Shown: positions 1 through 7,473 of the stretch, one piece after another
How positions within the stretch are numbered: position 1 is the first letter of the stretch
Layout of the letters: each line of letters begins with the position of its first letter
Source of the DNA: Clostridiales bacterium
GTDB taxonomy: Bacteria; Bacillota; Clostridia; Oscillospirales; Oscillospiraceae
NCBI GenBank assembly: GCA_004556345.1
Contig: SFHQ01000036.1
Coordinates: forward strand, 1-16,240
Direction: 5' to 3'
Length of the DNA: 16,240 nucleotides
Notes under the pieces: model-generated
What the model was told of the DNA's origin: nothing
The model's database searches: none
What the model saw: only the letters and a program-made list of their open reading frames with translations
Translations under genes and position numbers: made by a program

Positions 1-530
1 AACTGGATGAGATCATAGAAACCATCGAAAAACAAGCGTTTGTAGAGCCAAGTGAGCTATTGAAGCGTTTTTGGGATATTTTTGTCTTAGATACCCTTTT
101 AGGCAATTTTGACCGCCATAATGGAAACTGGGGGTTCCTCTATGATGAAGAGACGGAAAGAGGGGAGATCGCCCCTGTTTATGACTGTGGAAGTTGCCTT
201 TTGCCGCAGGCAGATGACCGTATTATGCGGAGTGTATTAGAGCAAGATGAAATGCTCTTGGCACGAGTGTACCAGTTTCCAACTTCTGCGATCAAGTGGG
301 GCGGGAGGAAAATCAATTATTATGATTTCCTGATGAGTACGGACAGGAGAGATTGCTACGCTGCACTTCACCGGATAGTACCTCGGATAAATTTGGAAAA
401 TATTAACACATTGATCGAAGAGACACCCTATATCAGTGACTTACAAAAACAATTTTATAAATACTATATAAAATCAAGATATGAATTGATTTTAATACCA
501 GCGCTACAAAAAATAAATCTACCCAAATAA
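1..530 (+). CDS. HipA/CtkA-like protein kinase, C-terminal part (5' end outside window)
   Basis: The reading frame is open from base 3 to the TAA at 528-530, so the gene starts to the left of the window. The in-frame TTG at 60 is internal, because coding sense continues upstream of it (…LDEIIETIEKQAFVEPSELL). The visible part holds the catalytic half of a HipA-type Ser/Thr kinase: a catalytic loop LGNFDRHNGNWGFL (bases about 102-143), followed by a metal-binding PVYDCGSCLLP (about 177-209) that plays the role of a DFG motif. The C-terminus is helical, with NTLIEETPYISDLQKQFYKYY. The family phosphorylates proteins. Members include HipA toxins, which target glutamyl-tRNA synthetase, and CtkA, but the target here is unknown. 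The ATP-binding N-lobe and any partner gene lie outside the window. Base composition is AT-rich (bases 61-120 are 22/60 G+C, against 45/60 for 2701-2760 in mfd), which suggests transfer. Kinase fold is confident; a toxin role is not established. Confidence 0.8.
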   Translation, partial: LDEIIETIEKQAFVEPSELLKRFWDIFVLDTLLGNFDRHNGNWGFLYDEETERGEIAPVYDCGSCLLPQADDRIMRSVLEQDEMLLARVYQFPTSAIKWGGRKINYYDFLMSTDRRDCYAALHRIVPRINLENINTLIEETPYISDLQKQFYKYYIKSRYELILIPALQKINLPK

Positions 531-570
531 AACCGGAGACTGCACGATTTTCTGTGCGGTCTCCGGTTTT
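529..570. terminator. Bidirectional intrinsic terminator between kinase and mfd
   Basis: A 17-base arm (529-545) pairs with 554-570 with one G-U wobble and a loop at 546-553. The arms begin with AAAA and end with TTTT, so a GC-rich stem is followed by a U-run on both strands. It begins inside the kinase stop codon and ends four bases before the mfd stop codon, so it can serve both convergent genes. Confidence 0.88.
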
Positions 571-574
571 GGAG

Positions 575-3500
575 TTATTGGGGGGCGGCGGCGAAGTCGG
601 TGAGGACGAGGTTGGTGAGCTTGAGGACGTCGTCGCCTTTTTTGAGGCGGAGGGAGAGGTAGGGCTTCTCGCCGGCGGAGAAGAGCAGGCGGCCCTTGTA
701 TTTTTCCAGGCCGCAGGTGGCTGCGACGCGGGCGAAATCCGGCTTGGGGAGGGAGAAGCGGACGCTGTTTTCTTTTTGAGCCAGCTCTGTCATGCCCAGG
801 GCGGCGGCGCGGGCGCGGAGCAGGGCGATGGCGATGAGGTTCGTGACGCTCTTGGGCGGCTCGCCGTAGCGGTCGATGAGTTCGTCGATGATGTCGTCGC
901 CCTCTTCCTGGGTGCGGACGCGGGCCATGCGGCGGTAGAGGTCCATGCGCTGCTCCGGGGCGGGGATGTATTTCTCCGGGATGGCGGCGGGGACGGCGAA
1001 GTCCGCCGTGCACCAGGTCGGCTTTTCCACGGGCTTGCCCTGCTCCTCCAGGACGGCCTCCTCTAAGAGGCGCAGGTAGAGATCATAGCCCACGCTCATG
1101 AGGAAGCCGGACTGCTCCGGGCCGAGGAGATTGCCCGCCCCGCGAATTTCCAGGTCTCGCATGGCGATCTTGAAGCCGGAACCGAAGGCGGCGTATTCCC
1201 GGATGGCGGAGAGGCGTTTGTTCTGGTCCTCCGTCAAGATCTTGCTGGGACGGTAGGTCAGGTAGGCCGAGGCCCGCCGGGTGGAGCGGCCCACGCGGCC
1301 CCGGAGCTGGTGGAGCTGGGCCAGGCCGAAGTTTTCTGCGTTTTCGATGATGAGGGTGTTGGCGTTGGGCAGGTCGATGCCCGTCTCGATGATGGTGGTG
1401 CAGACCAAAATGTCCAGCTCCCCATCGGTCATCTGGCTCATAATATCGCCCAGCTGCTCCTGGTCCAGCTTGCCGTGGGCGGTGCCGATGCGGACCTCTT
1501 CGCCCAGAAGAGAACGAATTTTTGCGGCGGTCTGGTCGATGGTCTCCGTGCGGTTGTGGAGATAGTAGACCTGGCCGCCCCGGTCCAGCTCCCGGCGCAT
1601 GGCGTCGGCCAGCAGGCCCCAGTCGTGCTCGATCACATAGGTCTGGACGGGCTGGCGGTTGACGGGGGGCTGCTCCAGCGTGGACATATCCCGCAGGCCG
1701 GAGAGGGCCATGTTCAGGGTCCGGGGGATGGGCGTGGCGGAGAGGGTCAAGACATCGACCTGACTGGTCATTTTTTTGAGCTTCTCCTTGTGGCCAACCC
1801 CGAAGCGTTGCTCTTCGTCCACCACGAGCAGGCCTAAGTCGTGGAACTGAATGTCCTTCCCCAGAAGCTTGTGGGTGCCGATGAGCAGGTCCACGGACCC
1901 CTCTTTTGTCCGCCGTAAAATATCTTTCGTCTGGGCGGCGGTGCGGAAGCGGGAGATCATCTCGATCTGCACGGGGAAGTGGGAGAAGCGCTTGACCGCC
2001 GTCATGTAATGCTGCTGGGCCAGAACGGTCGTGGGGACCAGCAGGGCGGCCTGCTTGCCCTCTAAGATACATTTCATGATGGCCCGGAACGCCACCTCCG
2101 TTTTGCCGTAGCCCACATCGCCGCAGAGCAGGCGGTCCATGGGGACGGCTTTCTCCATGTCCCGCTTGATCTCCTGGGCGCAGCGGAGCTGGTCGTCGGT
2201 TTCGGGATAGGGGAAGAGGGCTTCGAACTCCTGCTGCCAGGGGGAGTCCGGGGCGAAAGCGTGGCCGGCCAGGCGCTGGCGCTGGGCGTAGAGCTGGATG
2301 AGGCCCTTGGACATGTCTTTGGCGGCCTTTTTGGCGCGGCTTTTGGATTTTTCCCATTCCGTGCCGCCCAGTTTCGACAGGCGCTTGCGGCTGGGGTCGT
2401 CGCCGCTGCCGATGTATTTGGAGACGAGGTCCAGCTGGAGGGCGGGGACATAGAGAATGTCTGCCCCGGCGAACTGGAGCTTGATGTAATCCCGCGGGGT
2501 GCCGTCCACGGACATCTTTACCATGCCGACGAAGCGGCCGATGCCGTGGTGGTCGTGGACCACGAGATCGCCGGGGGAGAGGTCGGTGAAGGCCTCTAAT
2601 TTCTGGCGGGTGGTGGCATCCCCCTTGGCCCGCTTGGGGCGGGGCTTTCGCGGGGGGAGGGCTTCACCCTCGGAGAGGACGGCCAGTTTCCCGTCGGGGT
2701 AGTCAAACCCGGCGGAGAGGCCGCCCACGGCCAGGGTGATGCGGCCCGGCTCCGGCAGCTCGTGGAGCAGTTCGTCCACCGCCGTGTAAACTTTCTGCTC
2801 CCGGAGCATGGCTTGCAGGGCATCGGCTTTTCTCCGGCTGGAGGTCAGAACGACCACGGAAAAATCGGATTTTTGATAGGCTCGTAAATCTTCCGCCACG
2901 GCCTCAAAGCTGATGCCGTAGCCGGGGAGCTGGCGGGCGGTCAGCGACAGCAGAAACGCCGGGGGGACCGGCAGAGAGCCGGTGGTGAAGGAATCGAAAT
3001 AGAGTAAGGTACGCTTGGCCAGCGCGGCGCACAGGCCCTCCCAGGTCTCGGCAAAGACGGGGTGCTTGCCGGTGAGGACGCCCTGCTCTAAGAGGGCGGT
3101 GATGTCTTCCCCCAGCTGCCAGAGGTAGTTTTTCGCCCGGTCTGCCACGCGGGGGGTGTCGCACAGGGCGACGAGGGCGTTTGGCGGCAGGTAGTCTGCC
3201 GCTGTGGCCACTTGGGGATAGACCTGGGGCAGGGCCAGGTCAGGGGGGCCGGAGATGGGGTCTCCATTCAAGGAAATGACTTCCCCGGCGGGGAGCAGCT
3301 CGCAGGTCTCCCGCTGGGCGGTGCGGCGCTGGGTGACGGGGTCGAAGAGACCCATGGAGTCGATCTCATCCCCCCAGAACTCCATGCGGAGGGGGAGGTC
3401 CAGGCCGGGGGAGAAGACGTCTAAAATGCCGCCCCGCAGGGCAAACTGGCCGGGGCCTTCCACCTGGTCACAGCGGGTGTAGCCGGCCCGGACCAGGAAG

Positions 3501-3976
3501 TCGGTCAGGTCGTCTAATTGGCAGACCTGGCCCACTTGGAGCTGGCGGCAGGCTTGGGTCAGGGTCTCCTGGGGCAGGGTGCGCTGGAGCAGGCCCTCTA
3601 CCGTGGCCACCAGCAGGGGACAAGTCCCGCGGGTCAGCTGGGTCAGGATGGCCAGGCGCTGCTGCTCCCACTGGCGGCTGGCGGCACCGGGGTGGAAGAG
3701 AAAGTCCCGCGCCGTGAGGACGGGGACCTCTTCGCCCAGAAAGGCACCCAGGTCCCCGGCGGCCCGGCGGGCCTCGGCGTCGTCGGGGCAGACCAGGACC
3801 AAGGGACGCTTGGTATCCTGACGGAGCGCGGCGGCGAAGTGGGCCCGGTGGACGGCGGCCAGGCCGGACAGGGCGAGAGGGCTTTTGCCCTGGGTGACGG
3901 CCTGCCGCAGGCGGCGGTAATCCGCCAGCCGGTCCAGCAGACCGGGCAGCAGGGTGGTGGAACGGGTCGCGGGCAT
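575..3976 (-). CDS. mfd: Transcription-repair coupling factor Mfd
   Basis: This 1133-residue ATP-dependent translocase recognises RNA polymerase stalled at DNA damage, pushes it off, and recruits UvrA for nucleotide excision repair. The length is close to E. coli Mfd (1148). Domains in order: a UvrB-like N-terminal half; an RNA-polymerase-interacting CarD-like domain from about residue 467 (GDLVVHDHHGIGRF); Walker A GDVGYGKT at about 618; the Walker B-type box VVDEEQ, with DEEQ at about 720-723; motif III SATPIPRT; motif VI QLRGRVGR at about 889; and a C-terminal TRCF domain. The ATG start has AAGGAGGG (3983-3990, minus strand) six bases upstream. It lies 51 bases downstream of pth and has no clear promoter of its own, so the two are probably co-transcribed. 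All helicase motifs look intact. Confidence 0.98.
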   Translation of the reverse strand: MPATRSTTLLPGLLDRLADYRRLRQAVTQGKSPLALSGLAAVHRAHFAAALRQDTKRPLVLVCPDDAEARRAAGDLGAFLGEEVPVLTARDFLFHPGAASRQWEQQRLAILTQLTRGTCPLLVATVEGLLQRTLPQETLTQACRQLQVGQVCQLDDLTDFLVRAGYTRCDQVEGPGQFALRGGILDVFSPGLDLPLRMEFWGDEIDSMGLFDPVTQRRTAQRETCELLPAGEVISLNGDPISGPPDLALPQVYPQVATAADYLPPNALVALCDTPRVADRAKNYLWQLGEDITALLEQGVLTGKHPVFAETWEGLCAALAKRTLLYFDSFTTGSLPVPPAFLLSLTARQLPGYGISFEAVAEDLRAYQKSDFSVVVLTSSRRKADALQAMLREQKVYTAVDELLHELPEPGRITLAVGGLSAGFDYPDGKLAVLSEGEALPPRKPRPKRAKGDATTRQKLEAFTDLSPGDLVVHDHHGIGRFVGMVKMSVDGTPRDYIKLQFAGADILYVPALQLDLVSKYIGSGDDPSRKRLSKLGGTEWEKSKSRAKKAAKDMSKGLIQLYAQRQRLAGHAFAPDSPWQQEFEALFPYPETDDQLRCAQEIKRDMEKAVPMDRLLCGDVGYGKTEVAFRAIMKCILEGKQAALLVPTTVLAQQHYMTAVKRFSHFPVQIEMISRFRTAAQTKDILRRTKEGSVDLLIGTHKLLGKDIQFHDLGLLVVDEEQRFGVGHKEKLKKMTSQVDVLTLSATPIPRTLNMALSGLRDMSTLEQPPVNRQPVQTYVIEHDWGLLADAMRRELDRGGQVYYLHNRTETIDQTAAKIRSLLGEEVRIGTAHGKLDQEQLGDIMSQMTDGELDILVCTTIIETGIDLPNANTLIIENAENFGLAQLHQLRGRVGRSTRRASAYLTYRPSKILTEDQNKRLSAIREYAAFGSGFKIAMRDLEIRGAGNLLGPEQSGFLMSVGYDLYLRLLEEAVLEEQGKPVEKPTWCTADFAVPAAIPEKYIPAPEQRMDLYRRMARVRTQEEGDDIIDELIDRYGEPPKSVTNLIAIALLRARAAALGMTELAQKENSVRFSLPKPDFARVAATCGLEKYKGRLLFSAGEKPYLSLRLKKGDDVLKLTNLVLTDFAAAPQ

Positions 3977-4027
3977 GGGAAACCCTCCTTTTCAAATTCA
4001 AATCATACAGGCGAAGAACGGGCTGGG

Positions 4028-4621
4028 TCAGCCGTTGAACTGGGCCATGGCCTTGTCGGCCCCCTGCTCGATGAGGCAGGTGACGGCATCGGCGGCCTTT
4101 TTGACGGCGGCCTCCATGGCCTCCTTGTCCGGGCCGGTGAACTTGCCCAGGACCCAGGCGGCCATGTCGCTGTCGGGCCGGGGCTTGTTGCCCACGCCGA
4201 CTTTCACGCGGGGGAACTGGTCGGTGCCCAGGTGGGCAATGATGTTTTTCAGGCCGTTGTGGCCCCCGGCGGAGCCGCTGCGGCGGATGCGGAGCTTGCC
4301 CTGGGGCAGGGAGACGTCGTCCGAGATGACCAGGACCCGCTCCGGGGGGACCTTATAGAACCGGGCGGCCTGCCCCACGGCTTCGCCGGAGAGGTTCATG
4401 TAGGTCACGGGCTTCATCAGCAGGACGGACTTGCCGCCGAGCTTGGTCGTGTTGGTCAGGGCCTTATATTTTACCCGCTGGACGGGGATGTTGGCTCGGT
4501 CAGCCAGCTCGTCTATCACGAGGAAGCCGACGTTGTGGCGGGTCCAGTCATACTTGGGACCGGGGTTGCCCAGACCGACGACGATCCACTCGACCGGTCC
4601 GGCGTGCTGAAAAGAAAACAT
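4028..4621 (-). CDS. pth: Peptidyl-tRNA hydrolase
   Basis: This cytoplasmic enzyme cleaves peptidyl-tRNAs that drop off ribosomes, recycling tRNA. The 197-residue protein has the family motifs: GLGNPG with Asn19, TRHNVGF with the catalytic His29, YMNLSG with Asn76, DDVSLP with Asp101 (matching the conserved Asp93 of E. coli), and GGHNG with His121 and Asn122. A longer in-frame start at 4723 would add 34 residues. I reject it because those codons overlap the -35 and -10 boxes of this gene's own promoter, and because the ATG at 4621 has an AGGTGG ribosome binding site on the minus strand. It is the first gene of a pth-mfd pair, and the same order is known in other Firmicutes. Confidence 0.96.
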   Translation of the reverse strand: MFSFQHAGPVEWIVVGLGNPGPKYDWTRHNVGFLVIDELADRANIPVQRVKYKALTNTTKLGGKSVLLMKPVTYMNLSGEAVGQAARFYKVPPERVLVISDDVSLPQGKLRIRRSGSAGGHNGLKNIIAHLGTDQFPRVKVGVGNKPRPDSDMAAWVLGKFTGPDKEAMEAAVKKAADAVTCLIEQGADKAMAQFNG

Positions 4622-4655
4622 GGTCGTACCACCTATCTCAAAAAAGTTGTACCCT

Positions 4656-4684
4656 ACTATAACAAATGCCAGGGGAAAAGTCAA
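4656..4684 (-). promoter_or_regulatory. Sigma-A promoter of pth-mfd
   Basis: Read on the minus strand, TTGACT (4684-4679) and TATAGT (4661-4656) are separated by exactly 17 bases, close to the vegetative consensus. Transcription would start near 4650, giving a leader of about 30 bases before the pth ATG at 4621. Confidence 0.85.
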
Positions 4685-4736
4685 AATGAGATGGGTCGAC
4701 GGGCAGAAGTTGTATCTACCCATTCCCGTCGAATCA

Positions 4737-4745
4737 TGCTATAAT
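4737..4745 (+). promoter_or_regulatory. Extended -10 promoter of zapA
   Basis: TGCTATAAT (4737-4745) is a perfect -10 hexamer with the upstream TG of an extended -10. No good -35 lies at 16-18 bases (TACCCA at 4717-4722), as expected for an extended -10 promoter. It is divergent from the pth promoter, with about 50 bases between the two -35 regions and start sites. Confidence 0.72.
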
Positions 4746-4793
4746 ATAGTGTTCTAACGAGAAAATTTATCCTCGAAACGGAGGTCATTGATC

Positions 4794-5225
4794 ATGGCAA
4801 ACAATAAAGTGACGATCTACATCCACAACCAGCGCTACCGCTTTCTGGCGGAGGAGAACGAGGACTATTTGCAGCAGTGCGCCGACATCGTCAACAAAGA
4901 GATGGACAACGCCATGGACGGCAACACCCTCTCCATCACCGACGGGGCGGTGCTGGCGGCCATGAACGTGGCGGACAAATACTGCAAGGAGCGGCTGGTC
5001 TCGGACAACCTGCGGGCCCAGCTGAAGCAGGCCCTGGACGAAAACGCCCGGCTGGCAAAGGAGATGTCGGAGATGAAGCGGGAGGCCCGCAAGGCCACCA
5101 AGGAAAAGGCCAAGGCCAAGCGGGAAGCCAAGGTCGAGGCCAAAGCGGAGGCGGAGGGCAAGGCAGAGGAGGCCCAGCCCAGCCCTGCCGAGACCCAGGA
5201 AGCCCAGACGGAGGAGAGCACCTGA
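4794..5225 (+). CDS. zapA: Cell division protein ZapA
   Basis: ZapA binds FtsZ and cross-links its filaments at the division ring. The 143-residue protein starts with the typical beta-strand segment KVTIYIHNQRYRF and then YLQQCADIVNKEMD, both characteristic of the ZapA family. It continues into a long coiled coil (about residues 60-100) and a Lys/Glu/Ala-rich tail ending in a Pro/Glu/Thr segment, which is longer than in many family members. The ATG at 4794 is preferred over the TTG at 4788: GGAGG at 4780-4784 is nine bases from the ATG but only three from the TTG. Its TGA overlaps the ATG of the next gene by one base (TGATG), so the two are translationally coupled. Confidence 0.9.
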   Translation: MANNKVTIYIHNQRYRFLAEENEDYLQQCADIVNKEMDNAMDGNTLSITDGAVLAAMNVADKYCKERLVSDNLRAQLKQALDENARLAKEMSEMKREARKATKEKAKAKREAKVEAKAEAEGKAEEAQPSPAETQEAQTEEST

Positions 5226-7318
5226 TGGAACTGCTGGCCCCTGCCGGGTCCCCGGAGGCCCTGGTCGCGGCGGTGCAGGGCGGGGCGGACGCAGTGTATC
5301 TGGGCTTCGGCCCGCTCAACGCCCGGCGGAACGCGAAAAACTTTACGGAGGAACAGCTGGAGGAGGCCGTGGCCTACTGCCATCTGCGGGGCGTGCGGGT
5401 CTATCTGACGCTGAACACGCTGCTGCAAAACCGGGAGCTTGCTCTGGCGGCGGAGACGGGGGCGCTGGCGGCGCGGCTGGGGATCGACGCGATCCTGGTC
5501 CAGGACCTGGGCGTGGCGAAGCTCCTGCGGGAGACCTGCCCGGATGTGCCGCTGCACGCCTCCACCCAGATGACGGTGCATGATCTGGCGGGCATACAGG
5601 CCTGCGCGGACCTGGGCATGACGCGGGTGGTGCTGTCCCGTGAGATGTCGGGGGAGGCGATCCAATATCTCTGTGAGAAGTCCCCGGTGGAACTTGAAGT
5701 GTTTGGGCATGGGGCGCTGTGTATGTGTTACAGCGGCCAGTGCTTCCTCTCGGCGGTGCTGGGGGGACGGAGCGGCAACCGAGGACTCTGTGCCCAGCCC
5801 TGCCGGTTGGCCTTTCGCTGGCCGGGGGATAAGAAAGCGTCCCATCCGCTGTCGCTGAAGGACCTGTCTCTGGCGGGGCAGCTGGAGCGCCTGAAGGAGA
5901 TGGGCGTGGCCTGCCTGAAATTAGAGGGGCGGATGAAGCGGCCGGAATACGTGGCCGTGGTCACGAAGATTTATGCTACTGCTCTGAAAGAGGGGCGGGA
6001 GCCGACCAGGGACGAGCTGGCGCAGCTGGAAGCGGCCTTTTCCCGGCAGGGCTTTACCCAGGGGTATTACCGGGACCAGAAAGGCCCCGCCATGTTCGGC
6101 ACCCGGCCGGAGGGGACGAAGGACCCGGAAGAATTATTTGCCCAGGCGCGGGCGTTCTATGGGCGGGGAGAACATCGGCTGACGCCGGTGACCTTCACCG
6201 CGCTGGCGAAGGCGGGCGGCCCGTTGATGCTTACGGTGGAGGATGACGCGGGGCACCGATGTTTTGCCCAGGGGGAGGCCCCCCAGGCCGCCCGGAACCG
6301 GGAGACCACGGCAGAGCAGCTCATCGCCCAGCTGGGGAAGACCGGCGGGACGGTCTATACCGCCGCCTCGGTGCAGGTAGACTTAGACCCGGGGCTGGCT
6401 GTGCCGCTCTCGGCGGTCAACGCCCTGCGGCGGGATGTGCTGGGGCAGCTGGACGCCCTGCGAAGTCAGCCGGGAAATGGGCGGACTTTGCCGTTTATAG
6501 CCCCGAAGAAGAAGCGGGGGCCGTCTGGATCGCCGGAGCTGACGGTGTCTCTGCACCGGTGGGCGCAGGTTTCCAAGGAACTGTTGGAGCAGGGTCCTGC
6601 TATCGTCTGGCTGCCCTGTGAGGAAGCGTATCAGAACCGAGCGGAGCTGGCTGACGCGGTGAACGCCTACCCTGACATTGCCTTTGGGGTGGTGTTTCCC
6701 CGCGTGGCCTGGGACCGGGAGCGGGATGAGCTGCGAAAGCAGCTGGCTGCGCTGCGGGAGATCGGCGTGACCCAGGCGCTGCTGGGGCACATCGGCCAGC
6801 TGGGGCTGGCGCGGGAGCTTGGCTTTGTGCCCAGAGGGGACTTTGGGCTGGGGCTGGTGAACGATCTCACGGCCCAGGAACTGGCGCGGCTGGGGTTTGC
6901 CTCGGCGACGGCGTCGTTTGAGTGCCGGTTGTCGCAGGTGCGCGACCTGAGCAAGGCGCTGGACACCAGTCTCATCGTCTATGGGCGGCTGCCGCTGATG
7001 CTGACGGAAAACTGCATCCTAAAGAACCGGGGGAAGGGGTGCCACTGCCAGGACACCCCGCAAAGCCTGCGGGACCGGAAGGGGGAGGAGTTCCCCGTGG
7101 AACGGGCCTGGGGCTGCCGGAATGAACTCTTCAACGCCAAGACCCTTTGGCTGGCGGACAAGGACGACTGGAAGAAGGCAGGGCTGCGGTATGCGCGGCT
7201 GGCCTTTTTGCGGGAGGACGCCAAGACCTGCGCCCGGATCCTGCGGGCCTATCGGACCGGCGAGGGGGATGGGCCGGAAGGGTTTACCAGAGGACTGTAT
7301 TATCGCGGGGTGGAGTAA
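5225..7318 (+). CDS. U32-family protein (RlhA/TrhP-like RNA hydroxylase, annotated as peptidase U32)
   Basis: The 697-residue protein opens with MELLAPAGSPEAL, typical of the family. It carries the U32 signature at about residues 158-176 (ELEVFGHGALCMCYSGQC), with Cys166, Cys168 and Cys173, then Cys189 and Cys193 in LCAQPC and Cys230 in GVACLKLEGR. Family members of this size with an extra C-terminal region, such as E. coli RlhA and TrhP, hydroxylate a cytidine of 23S rRNA or a tRNA uridine. UbiU/UbiV relatives bind a 4Fe-4S cluster through such cysteines. The old name, peptidase/collagenase, rests on weak activity evidence. A second Cys group sits near the C-terminus (Cys597, Cys606, Cys608). 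The start overlaps the zapA stop and has GGAGGAGA at 5210-5217. An RNA-modifying role fits best, but the substrate cannot be read from the sequence. Confidence 0.88.
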   Translation: MELLAPAGSPEALVAAVQGGADAVYLGFGPLNARRNAKNFTEEQLEEAVAYCHLRGVRVYLTLNTLLQNRELALAAETGALAARLGIDAILVQDLGVAKLLRETCPDVPLHASTQMTVHDLAGIQACADLGMTRVVLSREMSGEAIQYLCEKSPVELEVFGHGALCMCYSGQCFLSAVLGGRSGNRGLCAQPCRLAFRWPGDKKASHPLSLKDLSLAGQLERLKEMGVACLKLEGRMKRPEYVAVVTKIYATALKEGREPTRDELAQLEAAFSRQGFTQGYYRDQKGPAMFGTRPEGTKDPEELFAQARAFYGRGEHRLTPVTFTALAKAGGPLMLTVEDDAGHRCFAQGEAPQAARNRETTAEQLIAQLGKTGGTVYTAASVQVDLDPGLAVPLSAVNALRRDVLGQLDALRSQPGNGRTLPFIAPKKKRGPSGSPELTVSLHRWAQVSKELLEQGPAIVWLPCEEAYQNRAELADAVNAYPDIAFGVVFPRVAWDRERDELRKQLAALREIGVTQALLGHIGQLGLARELGFVPRGDFGLGLVNDLTAQELARLGFASATASFECRLSQVRDLSKALDTSLIVYGRLPLMLTENCILKNRGKGCHCQDTPQSLRDRKGEEFPVERAWGCRNELFNAKTLWLADKDDWKKAGLRYARLAFLREDAKTCARILRAYRTGEGDGPEGFTRGLYYRGVE

Positions 7319-7335
7319 TGGCTCCCCTGAAAGGG

Positions 7336-7360
7336 TCTAACTGTCCGGGGGACAGTTAGA
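7336..7360 (+). terminator. Perfect 11-bp hairpin after the U32 gene (possible terminator)
   Basis: TCTAACTGTCC (7336-7346) and its exact reverse complement (7350-7360) flank a GGG loop, 17 bases after the U32 stop. The following bases (TTCAGTAAAATCTTCCTT) are only partly T-rich, so termination may be weak. It could instead be a processing or mRNA-stabilising hairpin, or part of a dispersed repeat. Confidence 0.5.
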
Positions 7361-7374
7361 TTCAGTAAAATCTT

Positions 7375-7406
7375 CCTTAGACAGCTGGCCGCGAAGCGGA
7401 CTGAGG
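7375..7406. repeat. Imperfect intergenic palindrome
   Basis: The outer arms CCTTAG (7375-7380) and CTGAGG (7401-7406) pair with one G-U. The inner arms CCGC and GCGG flank a GAA loop (7389-7399). On the minus strand it reads CCTCAG-TCCGC-TTC-GCGG-, resembling short palindromic repeats scattered between genes in related Clostridia. Only one copy is visible, so repeat status is an inference. The rest of this 155-base gap holds a GGAAAA-A-TTTTCC palindrome (7426-7438) and the maf ribosome binding site. Confidence 0.4.
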
Positions 7407-7473
7407 GGTTATCCTCCTCCACACCGGAAAAATTTTCCCCCACCAAATTCGATGGAAAACACGGAGGCAAAGC

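Noticed and set aside
60..530. Kinase start at the TTG at 60
   Set aside because: The frame is open and reads like protein back to base 3, so the TTG is an internal Leu codon and the gene is cut by the window edge.
1083..2357. 424-codon minus-strand frame inside mfd
   Set aside because: Alternate frame of mfd, rich in Arg/Pro/Gly, while the mfd frame carries all the helicase motifs.
4622..4723. N-terminal extension of Pth
   Set aside because: These codons coincide with the pth promoter boxes; the conserved family N-terminus and a ribosome binding site point to the ATG at 4621.
3518..4744. Long plus-strand reading frame opposite pth and the 5' part of mfd
   Set aside because: Gly/Ala/Asp-rich shadow of GC-rich genes on the other strand. 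It runs across two clear genes and their promoter, with no recognisable motif.
4877..5224. N-terminal extension of the U32 gene
   Set aside because: It overlaps zapA in another frame and is low-complexity Gly/Gln/Arg. The family start MELLAPAGS with a good ribosome binding site is at 5225.
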